Source: Mnemiopsis leidyi
Lineage: Eukaryota; Ctenophora; Tentaculata; Lobata; Bolinopsidae
Length of the DNA stretch: 33,866 nucleotides
Reading direction: 5' to 3'
Assembly: GCA_000226015.1 (NCBI GenBank)
Contig: JH154851.1
Coordinates: forward strand, 10,304-44,169
Positions 1 through 12,100 of the stretch are shown here, in pieces (within the stretch, counting starts at the first letter, position 1; every line of letters starts with the position of its first letter). Below the pieces are notes generated by a model. It saw only the letters and a list, made by a program, of their open reading frames with translations. It did no database searches and was not told the origin of the DNA. Position numbers and translations under genes: made by a program.

Positions 1-335
1 AAGGGGTTCCGTGCAGTCCAATCTTTAGTGCAACCTTTTACATTAATTCAGTAGTTCGGTCAGACGTACTGGTGGCGGTTCCTCCGCCCCGTTGCTCACA
101 TAACGACTAGCTTGTTATTAACTTCTCGCATCGATTGAAGAGTACTGTGTTATCACATTTGAAACACAAGGAAATTTAATTCACCGATGCAAAAGTATAT
201 ATACTACTTCTGCACTTAAGATCTGGATATGTGCCTAGCCTGGCGAACTTAGTGGAAATCCTTGCTTTACGGCATGTTAAACAAGGAATGGAAGCTAAGG
301 GGTTCCGTGCAGTCCAATCTTTAGTGCAACCTTTT
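1..335. repeat. 39-bp exact direct repeat, 296 bp apart
   Basis: Positions 1-39 and 297-335 are identical, beginning AAGGGGTTCCGTGC. The sequences diverge immediately after (one continues ACATTAATTC, the other CATTCACTTG). The left copy is cut by the window edge, so the true repeat may be longer. In one frame both copies encode the same peptide beginning KGFRAVQ before reaching different stops. This could be a duplicated 3' coding exon, a dispersed repeat or an assembly duplication. Confidence 0.85.
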
Positions 336-543
336 CATTCACTTGATTTTTAGGATCTTTGTCAGGCACCGCTGGTGGAATAGTTCAAATCTCATTTTCC
401 TCCTCAACCAACTTTATAAAGAATAAATTAAAGAAAAATTTACTTGAATTACAATCTTGCCATAGAACAGAAGAGTGGTCTGCTTTAAATTTTAATGTAA
501 ATGAACTTACCCAACTTAAGCCCAACAACATTCTCTTGTAATA
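179..543 (+). other. Possible terminal exon(s) of an unrecognised upstream gene
   Basis: An open frame from about 179 to the stop at 351-353 reads as plausible protein, including the stretch VEILALRHVKQGMEAKGFRA, but no initiator or clear acceptor is visible. Just after it, a TTTTTAG acceptor at 353 precedes a second open frame (354-541, no ATG) ending in LKPNNILL and a TAA. Either could be the last exon of a plus-strand gene that begins left of the window. I recognise neither peptide. The 39-bp repeat lies inside the first frame. Chance open frames remain possible because both are short. Confidence 0.25.
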
Positions 544-791
544 CTTAATCAGATATTGAAAGCGATGTAACAATGCCTAGATTAGGAAAAGAGTATATCA
601 TCTAACATGTAAGGAAGGCGCTGCAATGGTAATTCTTTATATTCTAAGGGCACCTCAAATCGAACTTTTCTACAGGGGTGAATTGTAATTCATATTTATA
701 TTATACTGAAATATTCATACTTCAAATTTGTTATCTATGATATCATATTTGATTTTTTCTGATATACATTTGTTTCCTAGAAGAGATTTTG

Positions 792-3700
792 ATGGCTTCA
801 AGTAGTTTTGATAATGCTGCTGACGATTTCAATGAATTAAAGAAAGCAATCGAAAATCTTGTATCAATAAAGCTAGCCCGGACTCAAAGTGAGTAAGCTA
901 TACTTCTCAATTTCCTTTGCACAATTATTAGTACATGTCAAGGTACTACCTATACCAGACACTAGAGGGAAGGAAAGTGAAAGGGGGATGATAGGAAGGG
1001 ACAAAGTAAAGAAATTTTGGAAAAAAGCTTGACTGTGTGGTCAGACCCCCTCTGCAAACTTGAACAATTATTATTTGTAACTTTGAAAACACCTTCCCCT
1101 AGTTGATACTGAACATCCTCTTGTATTTATTTTTACCATTATGTACTGATAACCATCAGAGGAAAACAGAAAGTTAGTGTTAAATGACATTAACAGGCGA
1201 CTCGATGCAGCAGAGGTTTCTCTCAAGGAAATGCAAAGAGAGGTAAGTAAGTGCACAGCACGGCCATTGGTCAATTATCAAAATAAGCATTAATTAAAGG
1301 AAAGTAACATGCAAGCAGATGGTTTGGTAGGTTGAGTGTCTAAACAACAATCTGACATGATTTTTCATTATACTCAACAATTAATAATTAACACCTTTAA
1401 TCTCAGGTAGACAAGGCTTCTGCAGGAAGCAGGCCACAACTGTCTTATAAGCTCAGAGCATACCAATCAGAATTCAACAACTTAACCAGGCAGATAGAAT
1501 CAGCCAAACAGCAAAATTCAAGTCTCAGTGATAGCTGGAATCACATGGATAGCACAAGGTGAGTACATTCTTGATAACACTTGATTGAAGGAATAAGAAC
1601 TTTGCAGCAGTTTATCTATGCTCGATTGAGTTTGAAATTGACAGCAATTAATTTCAAATCTGATGATTTATAAGTTTCTAACTTAAGAAATTGCAAAGTG
1701 AGTGGAAAAGAATAAATGTGGGCAAGGTTTGAAGAAGGAAATTAGGCGCTTCCTGCCCAACCTAGCCTCGGATTTAACATCGGAATTTTGAATGATTATG
1801 GTTAGTTCTCTCAGTAGAAAAATGAAGGCAAAAGTGGGCATGAGAACTTCCAGTGTAGTTACTGACCATCCCTGTGTCAATGAATTCATTGTTTCTATGG
1901 TAATTTGGGCGATGCTGTAAAACTTAAAAGTTGAATATCATTATTTATTTTTATTAGTTTGTGGCATTCTTCTAACCAGACACAATTTTTAGCATAGTAT
2001 GTACAACTTCAACAGCAATCTCTCTGGTGATTTTGATTCTGGTTTAGAGCCGAACTCTATTTGGAATTCTGCAGGACTTGTTGGGGACCTCAATCCAAAC
2101 CTTCCTAATGTACAAAACAACCCACTACAACACTTTCAGAATTTTGCTCAACTGAACAATTTGACTCCATTACCAGCTCAAGCTGAAACAAAGATCTTAC
2201 CAAACTTTGTTTTCAATCAGCAGTTCCAAAAAGAAGGTCAGGAATCTTCTTCTGGCCATGAGCTGACTGCCTCTTTATTAGCTCAATATGCAAGTGAAAT
2301 TCCATCTGATGCTGTTAGGAACCCCAGCTTTAAGGAGCAAACCTGTAATGCATTACTTTCTCCACAAACTGCATCACCTCTTTTCCTTCCAGATGCACCA
2401 ACTACAAATGTATCATCTGTTTCCCCCACTCCTGTAACAAACAAAGATCCTGGCTACTTTTCTGAAAGTGAATGTTCAAGTAATAGTTCTGAAAAAGATA
2501 ATTTGTCAGCTAATTTTGCTAAAAGTATGCAAATTGACCCATATACCCCCTTGAATATGCCAATAAAGTCTCCTGCATCAAGCAAACCCTCATTGGAAAG
2601 CATTTCTACTGCAGAGACGTCTCCTACTGTGAATAATATGCTTAACGAGGACATAATCAATGCTCTCTCTCGATATGACCCTCAAAGTTTCGATCCACAA
2701 GATTATCAAGAAGCTGGGGACGAATCATGGAAAATAATAAAAAAGCCTGGCAAGGAGGCTGACATTGTACCAGACCTATTCTCTCCTGAGAGTGTGCCAT
2801 ATGTTCCAAGTGAAGGATCTTGGAGTGGTGCCTCCTCACCCTCAATTGGTGCCAGTTGGAATGGTGAACACACAAAACCCTCATTTGTCCAGTCAACCAA
2901 ACAGCAGGTTAAAAAAGTTTTCCTTGTTTTTAAATTATTGTGTGTAGTAGTATGTCCTTACCTCAATCTCGAAAGTAACAATTTGGATAAAAGTAATCCT
3001 CGTTAGATTAAAGTAATTCTAGTTGATCCACTGACTAGATACTACATCAACAGATAAAGTTAGATTTATGTTAATAATGGATCATGTTTGTATGGTTTTA
3101 AATCTTATTTTCAGGTATGTGTTTTCTGTAGGAATAACGGAGAAGATTCTAGTGTGTACACAACTCACACTTTGATGTCAACTGCAGGAAAAGTCATATG
3201 CCCAATTCTTTTTGCCTACAAATGCCCTATCTGCCATGCTACGGGAGACTATGCCCATACTTTGAAATACTGTCCAATGATGCCTAAAGGAATCAGTACC
3301 ACTCCCTCCCCTCCCATGTCATCTTCCCGCCCTCCAACTATAGCACGACTTCCCAAGACAGCAACGTTTCCCAAGCACTTAAGTTCCAGTGCAAAAGCTG
3401 CTATGTCAATGGGTCCCACGTGTAATCTGCCAAAGTCTTCTTTCCAGCCAAACCGTGGTAGAGCAAATAGGCCATTTCCCTCCAGCCAGCAAATGCAGCA
3501 GATGCAGCAAATTAATCAATTAAATTCTGGTAGCTCTGATTTTAGTTCTATTGCAGACCTTAGAGAAGCTGCCCAAAAAATCCTCATGATTACAAATCAT
3601 TTGCAGAATCAGCCTCAGGGAAGCCAAGTCAACCAAAGAAGTCCACCGCAGGCCCAAGTAGCACAGTTCTTGTTGAAATTAGACAAGAACAACCCTACTC

Positions 3701-6700
3701 CCTCCTTTAACAACAAGAACAACTTCAACAGAGGACCTTTGGATAGCGCTGGTTTAAATAACAACAATAACATCAACAGCATGGACAGCAATATTGCATC
3801 CAAGCTTGTGGAGTTACTAACCTCTTCTACACAAGCTCAAGGACAGGGATACCAACCTTTTCAAAGTTCCCCGCTCCATTTTGGCTCTCACCATGTTGAT
3901 GCCAATGCTTCCCTAAGCTCCAAACTCCAAGATCTGTTGAGTCCAACTGGTTCTTCTGACTTCTCTCCAAACTTGGTCCCTGAAAGTGGTTGCTGGACAG
4001 GCAACCACATGCCCCCTGCTAACTTTACACAGGCTCCGTTTCAACCTAAGACTCAATCTACTCCAAGTCCTTCCAATTTTTCTCCTTTTTCACCCAATGC
4101 TCCTGTGTTTGTTCCTAACTTTGGTGCTACAATGCCGGAAGATGGAATTGGAACCAACGATGCTGCTAGTGCTGAAATTTTTAAAATGCTTGGTAAGTTT
4201 TTATCATGCATTTCACATAATTGACATGAACATTATATCATTTATGAATTATACAAAATATAGTGACTCAACAAAGTTTGAGAAAAAACTGTTAAACAAC
4301 TTATTGATTCTTTTCTGTTTATCACCCTGGTAAGTTTTTTCCCCTCAATCCTCATTGAGAATGAAATGTAAATAGATGTTTTATCACCGTTAAACCCCTC
4401 CCCTAAGGTATCAACAAAACAGCTGTTAGCCCAAAAGATGAGATGAGTTTTCCGGAGCCCAACAAAGAAAACACGTTGGCAAACATTCTGGCTAACATTA
4501 AAGAATACCAAAACCTGAATAATGGTTAATGAACTGGGCAAATGAAATATTATGAAAGGCGATATTTTAGTGTAATCTGGGGTCCTCTTAAGTTTGTTTC
4601 GAAATTATAATAATTGATAAAAAGCAGCATTGAAGCTTATTTTGTTCATTTTGCGAATTGTTAACTGGTCATAAAGATGTGTTGAAAATCTTAATCTATT
4701 TACTTGACCAAGTTTTCATGGGCTTTCTATGATTCATAAAGTACTTGAGTTAATAATTTGATCAACCGCAATTATTAATATTTTTTCTTTGATTGCTAAA
4801 TTGCAGCTTTCCTGATTTTTGCTAATTACGCTGTATTAATTACTGTGGTACCTAGTATTTATGAGGGTGCTTCTTAAATCATTATTTCAGCCAAGAATAC
4901 TCCCTCGTTTCATATGATTATCGCCTTGATTTTTATATTCACGCTATAGTACCTGCACCTTATTTCCGTGTTGGGATGATAATCATGAATAGTTCTTTAC
5001 CTTTATTAATTTTTCGGTACAGAAAGTACTTATAATTAACTTGCGAAAGCTGTATTGTGGGGTTTTATGCTTAAAATTACTTTTACTGTAGAGTCTTTGG
5101 CTTGATCTAATTTATCAGGCATTTTTGTTAGAAATGCTTGAGAAATACTCAAAATGTAGTTTTTTTCCTATTTTACAAGTTTTTAGCTTTGTTGAATTGT
5201 GGGGTCCATTTTGTTTCATGATTTTGTTAGTACATCAAAATTTCAATAGGTTATTATCGATTATGTTAGTGAAATATATTCTATTCAATAAAGGTACAGT
5301 GAGAAATTGACGTACCAATGCCAAATGGCACGATATTTAATCTTTGTGGTTATCATTTAATTCGGTACAGGCATACGATTAACTTTTTTGTTCCATTTAC
5401 TACAATATGTAATAACATGTTGGCAAATTAATTTATCTATAGTTATGAGCATTTTGATAATTCTATGATTATATTAAGATATCATATCGTCAATTGCTAA
5501 TAAATTAAGTGAAATAACTATAGAGTTTGGGCTGTTAGGCGTATGTGTGCACATTGGCTTAATTAACAGGGGTTTAACGCAGGTTTTAAAAAGCCACGCA
5601 TTTTGAGTGCTTACAAGATACAACTTGTCTGCTCGCGTGATCGATAATCGCAGGACGGGATCTTTTGCCACAATTTTGAAGGAAAAATGACGGGCTGGGA
5701 TCGGCTAGAAGCTTATACAAACTGTACATGTAAGGATGACTAATTCTCACATATTTGAGGTAACTAGGACATTCTGATAAGCTCCTAGTTCTGTGATCAC
5801 GCGAGCAGACAAGTTGTATCTTGTAAGCACTCAAAATGCACAGCTTTTTAAACCCTGCATTAAACCCCCGTTAATTAAGCCGATGTGCACACATATCGGT
5901 AAAGCATCTGCTATCAGCTTCGTGATATTGATGAAATTGAGCATGAAACATAATGCGATAAAACTTGGTCTGAATCTTAAACTGGACCTGTAAGCTAGTA
6001 CTAAAATCTAACTTTATTAAGTCCATTATATGTCTCCTGTCAGAAACATCACCGAAGGTCATGAAACATGCAAGTTATTTGATTCTATCAGAAATTTCGC
6101 GGCTTTACACTTAAAACTTCTGCAGACCGCCCTTATTTTCAAATTTTCTGTCCTGAGTGGCTGTCTAAGAATGCAGTTTCCAGTTTACCGTTCACGGGAA
6201 CAGATCAAGTTTTTACAGCTACTTCATGCAATATATTGGTAAATCTGGGGATGCTGCATGTAGATTGTGGTGGAATAAAGACACGCATGATGCAATTTGA
6301 TAAAGCGCACGTGTGAACTGTTCCTCTGTTTTGGTGTTTTATATTTTTACACTAGTTCCTTTCTGTCAAGTGAAATAATTTTTAATTTTTATAATTTTTG
6401 TTTTACAACATAATATTACATGATAGTTATTTACATTTCGTAATTTTGATTTCGAATCTATAAATCTATTCTATGCATTCCAAATTTTGTGATATATATT
6501 ATGATGATAGCACACTAGCTATTTAATGAATATATGATCTAGGATTTGTTTTACCAGACGGGAAAAGTTGATTAGTTACCAACCAATTAGTTAATTGATC
6601 GATTAGTAAATTGATCCCAGCAACAGTAAATTTAAAGATTGGAATTAACTTCTTTTGTCTATTTGATGTACAATCTTAAAAATCTCATGCCATATTTTCA

Positions 6701-8476
6701 CACGAAAGGTTTTTTCTATATGGTTTGTGCTTTTGGGAGGTGCTAGATTTTTGCTCAGACCTTTAAAATTTGGTTACATAATTTCTTAAGTGATATAAAC
6801 CTGCAGATTTTTTAATTCTATGTCACATATATGAAACTTCTGATCATCATCAGATGGTTATTGTCAACCCGACAATGGTAGTACAATTTCTTGTGTGCAA
6901 TGCCTCCCTGGAATATACTCTCTTTTTGTGTATTTGTGATGTGCCTTGTGATATCTTGAACTTTCTTTACATAATGGCACATACTGAAATTGAGGTGCAA
7001 GCATTTTTGGTCAGAGCAGAAATAAGATGCAGTTGTTTCTGCCATGGTGCAATTCTCTGCATTCTGCCAATGTAATGAACTTGCTGAACAAAATATCAAA
7101 GAGAATTTAAGGTTATGTGAAATGATGTGCTTCCCCTTGCCAAAGTGCAATTATATTTGAATTGATGCTTTTACTAAAACCAACTTTCGTAAAAATGCTC
7201 ATGATATATATGCCGATTGATACGAATTTAAAGAATGCTGTATTGCAAAAAATCTTTTATAGTATATTTATTAGAAATGATTGTTGAGTTTTTAAACTAT
7301 TATTATAATTTTATTCCTATCTATAAATCTTTATTGTTTGTACGCCTTATCCTGTGTCGTTTCATTGCTTCTTTTCAAATTTCATTGAAAGATAATAGTG
7401 TTTAGGGTGGGAAACAAATTTTTTGTATCATGTACATGTGACAGCAATTGACCAATAAGAAATTGGGCACAGCCAAAAACATCGAGCAACGCTATTGCGT
7501 GCTGTAAAAAATTCCTGATCCCTTCCATAAATGTTTTTATTAACCAAGAAACCTTACCACAATATGGAAATATGCCAACACTATTTCTGATCGAACATAA
7601 GTATTTTCTAATCAGCGTATTCAGCAGATGCCTCAATGTTATTAGAAACGTAGGAATGAAAATAAAAAGAAATAGTAAAAGCAGCAATACAAATTTCATT
7701 AGAAAAGTAGAAGTATAATTTTTTTCATTTGTCATGCAATGAAGACAATAAGCCCCTGTAGTGCAAGTGTATTTGTTATGAAAGTTTATAATTTCAAATT
7801 CTTTTAATTATAAAAGTTAATAATTTCAATTTCAAATTCAATTCAAATTAAAATAATTAAAAATAAGAAGATATTCGATAATAATTCATGCAATGAGAAT
7901 CTCCACACTACGATAAATGATTATCACAAACACAAGAAACTTGATCTGTACAGTGTGATTCAGCACCCAATATTACAATCTCTCAAAATTTCAGGAGACA
8001 GGTTCTGGGGAATCAGGGTGCAGTAGAGCGTACCTCGGCAGCGATAACACGTACAGAACGTCTAGGGGTGGAAACTGAGAATATTGGCAATGAAATCACT
8101 GCAGAGCTCGGTTAGACCCCTTTCTAGATTTCCATTCAATCTAGATTTCCGTTCAAGTAAATTTGGAAGAGCATTTTTTTCTGGCATTCGCCAGGCCATT
8201 GTTGTGTTTTGAAAACTTACCTTGTTTTTGTAATAATGATTCTACCCAACATAACATCTTCTAATTTCTGATCTTGTCTAACTTTCAGCAAACCAGCGTG
8301 ACCAACTAGTGCGCACGCGTGGCATGCTCGACCAGGCAGACTCCTCACTGGACAAGTCAAGGAGGACTCTGCTGAACATGGCGCGCAAAGCAGTTACCAA
8401 CAAAATAGCTTTAATTTCCATCATTGTGGTGGAGGTACTGATTCTGGCTGGCGTGCTTTATTGGAAGTTCAAATGA
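792..8476 (+). CDS. VTI1B: Vti1b-type Qb-SNARE, complete, five exons
   Basis: Exons are 792-888, 1160-1242, 1407-1558, 7995-8110 and 8289-8476. Phases agree across every junction and give 211 residues, against about 232 in human VTI1B. Vti1b is a tail-anchored Qb-SNARE acting in late endosome, lysosome and TGN fusion. The N-terminal half is a helical, Habc-like region. The SNARE motif spans exons 4-5 (ETENIGNEITAELG, then QRDQLVRTRGML), and a single C-terminal membrane anchor (SIIVVEVLILAGVLYW) is followed by KFK and a stop. It is closer to Vti1b than Vti1a: the end resembles human SIIILLELAILGGLVYYKF. The join of exon 3 (NHMDSTR) to exon 4 (RQVLGNQGAVERT) matches the family without a gap, so the 6.4-kb intron 3 is a real intron. 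That intron contains the nanos gene. The start ATG at 792 lies shortly after a possible acceptor (TTTCCTAG). Confidence 0.93.
1999..4529 (+). CDS. nanos: Nanos-family CCHC zinc-finger protein, complete, three exons
   Basis: Exons are 1999-2907, 3115-4192 and 4408-4529, giving 702 residues. Nanos proteins are translational repressors that act with Pumilio and the CCR4-NOT deadenylase in germline and stem cells. The diagnostic double zinc finger is intact at residues 305-356: C-x2-C-x12-H-x10-C followed by C-x2-C-x7-H-x4-C (C305, C308, H321, C332; C340, C343, H351, C356). It begins right after the phase-0 intron 1. An in-frame TAG at 1990-1992 supports ATG 1999 as the start. The 303-residue N-terminal part is rich in S, N and P. 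A long tail of about 346 residues follows the finger and is rich in N, Q, S and P (QQMQQMQQINQLNSG; a run of five N). Most family members are shorter and have the finger near the C-terminus. The whole gene lies inside vti1b intron 3 on the same strand. Confidence 0.93.
5287..5292 (+). terminator. Candidate polyadenylation signal for nanos
   Basis: This is the first AATAAA I find downstream of the nanos stop, about 760 bp away. It would end the nanos transcript inside vti1b intron 3, before the inverted-repeat element. There is no direct evidence of use. Confidence 0.35.
5541..5896. mobile_element. Foldback (MITE-like) element with ~102-bp inverted repeats
   Basis: The left arm (5541-5642, beginning GTATGTGTGCACATTGGC) is nearly the reverse complement of the right arm (5795-5896). 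They differ at scattered positions and surround a 152-bp unrelated core. The inner 45 bp or so, including GCTTACAAGATACAACTTGT, match exactly. No transposase is encoded. Long terminal inverted repeats around a short non-coding core are typical of a non-autonomous DNA transposon. No convincing target-site duplication was identified. A transcript of the vti1b intron would form a long hairpin here. Confidence 0.75.
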
Positions 8477-8851
8477 GAGAGGAGAGAAGTGTGTTATTTG
8501 GTCAGATTTATAGTTAGGTACTTCAGATTTTTGTGAAGACATGTTTCAAGAACATTATGTGTTAAAGAAGAGTACTGAGTAGATCACAAATTGATTATTT
8601 TTATAGAACTTTTACTCTGCGAGATAACAGATTGGATGCCTCTAGATGTTGATTGTTGAAGCTATGTACATTTAGCACGTAGATCGTTTGTTACTCTTGC
8701 AGCCTTGATCTTGCTTAAATTATGCGAATTTTTAGATCTTCAGTTGATTTTGTTGTTTGGAATGTTTTTCTGTGCTGGCAATTGAATTTTAACTGATATG
8801 ATTTTGTTATGTATTTTGTAAATAATTTGGTTATGACTTGATAACTTTGTG

Positions 8852-9055
8852 CCTTTGATTATTTGCTTTATAGTATTATTGAGCAGTGAGACTTCAGCTG
8901 AAAGACCATAGTAAAAAGATAGCCGTGTGTTTATCTAATCAGAAAAATTGAAGAAATTTCTTTGAAACTGACAGCAAATTCCTCCAGCCTCTTTTCCACA
9001 AACTAACTTTGATTATTTGCTTTATAGTATTACTGAGCAGTGAGAATCCAGCTGA
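8852..9055. repeat. ~49-bp direct repeat between vti1b and the MBOAT gene
   Basis: Copies at 8852-8900 and 9007-9055 share CTTTGATTATTTGCTTTATA and continue through GAGCAGTGAG to CAGCTGAA with only a few mismatches. The second copy ends about 60 bp before the MBOAT start codon, so it probably lies in the promoter or 5' UTR. The interval between the vti1b stop (8476) and 9118 holds no other recognisable feature. Confidence 0.8.
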
Positions 9056-9117
9056 ACATCTAACACAAGACCACCCCCTTGTAGTGTGTAGTGTGTGTCC
9101 CAGACCAAACTTTGGAT

Positions 9118-12100
9118 ATGGACCACCCCCTTGTGGACAGTCTGGTCCAACTTTCTGGTCTAGGCCCTGACCGGGCGCGCTATCTCATCTGCATGATGGC
9201 TAGTTACCCTCTCGCGCTGCTCTTCTCCACAGTGCTCTCTCCCGCGCGAGCTGGTCCTACGCTTCGTCACTTGTTTCAGCTGATTACCGGCCTGGCGTTC
9301 TGTGTCTTCTGTTTCAGACTGTACGTAGTAGTAGTAGTACGTATGAAGGTTTACAGATTCGTGTTAGCGCAGCACATTTCACAGATTTCCTTCTTTTAGA
9401 TACATGTTTTATATCCACTTACAATACCCAACATTATCGGTAAAAATTTATATCCCTGTCGGACATGATCATCTAAAAGATCCTAATTACTTAATAACCA
9501 AACTCATCACAAAACTACCCCACTAATTACCTAATTAGATGACCCCCCAGGCAGGTGTTGCTCCTACTGCTAGACACTGGGGTGTGTTATCTCCTCCTCC
9601 TGCTATCCCCTCCGAGACTCGTTCATCTTACTGTGTTTTGGTGGGCTCTCATCTTCATGTCTGTCTCTCATATTTACCGCATGTACACTGACTATAACGG
9701 GTATGTTTCTCAGGGTTATGCAGCACTAGTGTATTATTTGTTATTTACAGAACAATCATTTGACTAGATAGAGATTCAAATTACAAAGGGTCAGCCAGAA
9801 GGGGCTTCGCTCCAAGGGGTTTCTAGGAAATAACGAATTATGTGCAAATTATTGAGAGTTACGAAAGGTAATGGGTTGACATCGGGTAAGGAGTAAACTT
9901 TAAAAATTTGTGTGCTGGTCGGCCATAATATTGATATGTAGGTTGGTGGTGTAGTGGTGTCTACCCCGACTTTCTATGCAGGATATCGGGGGTTCGATTC
10001 CCAGATCTGGCAATCCTAGAGGATTGCGCTAAGGGCATTTGCCTATTCAATCTTCTTCGGTCGATTCAGCCGAATGACTGAGGAGGGTCTCCGTTAAAAG
10101 ATCTGGAATCTTCCTGGAGCACCTTCAGTATTACTGTAAAAACATGGGTACAGTGCAGGTGTAAGTGTGTAACAAATACAATTTACAAATGCAGATACAA
10201 TACTATTTGGGCTTTGAAAGTTAGTTGGTTAGTCGTTCTAATAATATAGGTATTTCAGTTTAGTTTCGCTATGCCAGGTGTATAGAATGCAGCTCTGGTT
10301 TGTCTAGAATATAGCTCTCTGATTGGCTACTTCGTGTCACGTGTCTAGAATACAGCTCTTTGATTGGCTGCATTCAGGTACACACTGGACTTCACCGGAC
10401 CGACGATGATAATAACGATGAAAGTAACCAGTTTAGCCTGTAGCGTGTACGATGGTACGCACAGGAAGGAGGAAGATCTTAACAGTGACCAAAAAATTCT
10501 AGCTATCAGGTATTTAGGTATTCTTGCTATCAGATATTTATTAGAATTAAAATATTACATAACTAAAGTGTTGAGTGGTAATTTCTGAGTGAAGCGAGTG
10601 ATACACATAACTTTGAGTAAACTCATGCTGATAACAGTTTACAGTACAAGGAGGTGGGTAACGTTAGTAAGCTCCTCTTGCAATGCACAAACCCATCTAA
10701 AAAAGACTTGTACTCGTCATCGAGTGATACAGAGTATCCTCAATAAATCTGATGTATTTGTAGTGTTGAAATAGTTTAAAACTAGTTAAGTTAAAGTCTT
10801 AATTTAAAGTCCACCTTCTGTGAGAAGTCCACCAACAGCTGAATAAATGTGAACAAAAAATTGAGATGTTCTGTTGTAATGTGGCGATGGTTTATAACAC
10901 AGATGCTTTGTAACACCTGGTTTCTGATTACAGAAGAACGCCGTCAGTTATAGAATATTTGAGTTACACCTTCTGCTTCACAAGTATACTTAGTGGACCA
11001 ACCTTCAACTTACAAGATTACCTCAACTTTATCGAAGGGAAAAACTCGGAACAGGTCGAATCGTCAATTTGAATCCATCAATTTATTGTACATTCGTCCT
11101 TCTTTTTGCTAACTTTTATACTTAAACCTTTCGCACTTTCCATAAGATATTTTATCCACGATATGATCATTTTTGTTGGTATTTGTATCTTTGTATCGTC
11201 ATCAAGAATTCCTTACATTCCAGGGCCAGCCCACACCGTCTGGCATTGCAGCTGCTCTACTTAAATTCCTTGTTGCAGTCTTCTTTATATCCTGGACATT
11301 TATATTGCCGGCCGATTGGGAGCCCTTCTTCGGTTAGTCAACCCTCCCTGTTTTTCTATTTATATTTGATTTATTGCGTTTTTGTATCACTACAAAAAGC
11401 TATCATTCTTAGTGTAATGATGACAAATGTTTTGCGATTTTCGTTTTTCCGGTTGTGATGTTTTCTAAATTACGACATTTTGTCTCCTCTGATTCCTCAC
11501 ATATTACAGATGCTGAATGGCGAGAATCACATTCCTATCTTTATATTACCGGGTACTTGTATCTGACGTGTTTCATAGTCCGGTGTAATTATTACTTTGC
11601 TTGGATCCTTGGTAAGTCTTGTCTGTTTTTCGCCTGTTTGTCTGTTTAGAGTCTGTTTTTTTTGCTTCGTTGTTCCTCAGTTTCTTTGTTTGTCTGTTCG
11701 TTTGCCTCCTTGTTTGTCTGTTTCTTTCTTAGCAACGTTTCTTAGTAACGTTCTTTGTCGGTTTCTTCTTTATTTGCCCATTCCATTGTTAGTAAGTGTG
11801 TTCGTTTGTCTGTGTGTCTGTTTGTCAATTCTTTCTAGACGCTCCTCAGAATCTCTCGCAGTATCTTCTTACTAAATATCGTCCACTTCAGCGGACAGTG
11901 TAAGTAATCTCTCCGGGTTTGGATTTAACGGCTACGACAACGATGGGTCCGCAAAATGGGACAAAATCACGAACGTCCGGCCCCACAAGACCGAATGTTC
12001 TAGCTCTCTGAAGGTCTTGACGGAAAACTGGAACATTGGAACTGCTCTATGGTTAAGAAGGTAAATTAAAACTCGTGTAAGTTTCTACTGGTGTATGAGA

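Larger units (their letters stand above)
4530..7994. other. Remainder of vti1b intron 3, AT-rich, no further gene recognised
   Basis: The segment holds the presumed nanos 3' UTR, the foldback element at 5541-5896, and AT-rich sequence. Open frames of up to 117 codons occur (for example 7382-7735 on the minus strand, with a hydrophobic start), but none resembles a known family. A short cysteine-containing stretch near 6856-6920 (CVQCLPGIYS in one frame) is soon interrupted by stops. Confidence 0.6.

Noticed and set aside
7382..7735. 117-codon minus-strand frame with a hydrophobic start
   Set aside because: AT-rich intron sequence, no recognisable family and no supporting context.
9940..10012. 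Functional tRNA gene
   Set aside because: Box A and box B are good, but the acceptor arms do not pair and the T stem is broken, so a SINE head is more likely.
11600..11875. Apparent hydrophobic protein rich in L, C and F
   Set aside because: It is a pyrimidine-rich (TGTTTGTC-like) intron between MBOAT exons 6 and 7. The true exon ends at 11611.
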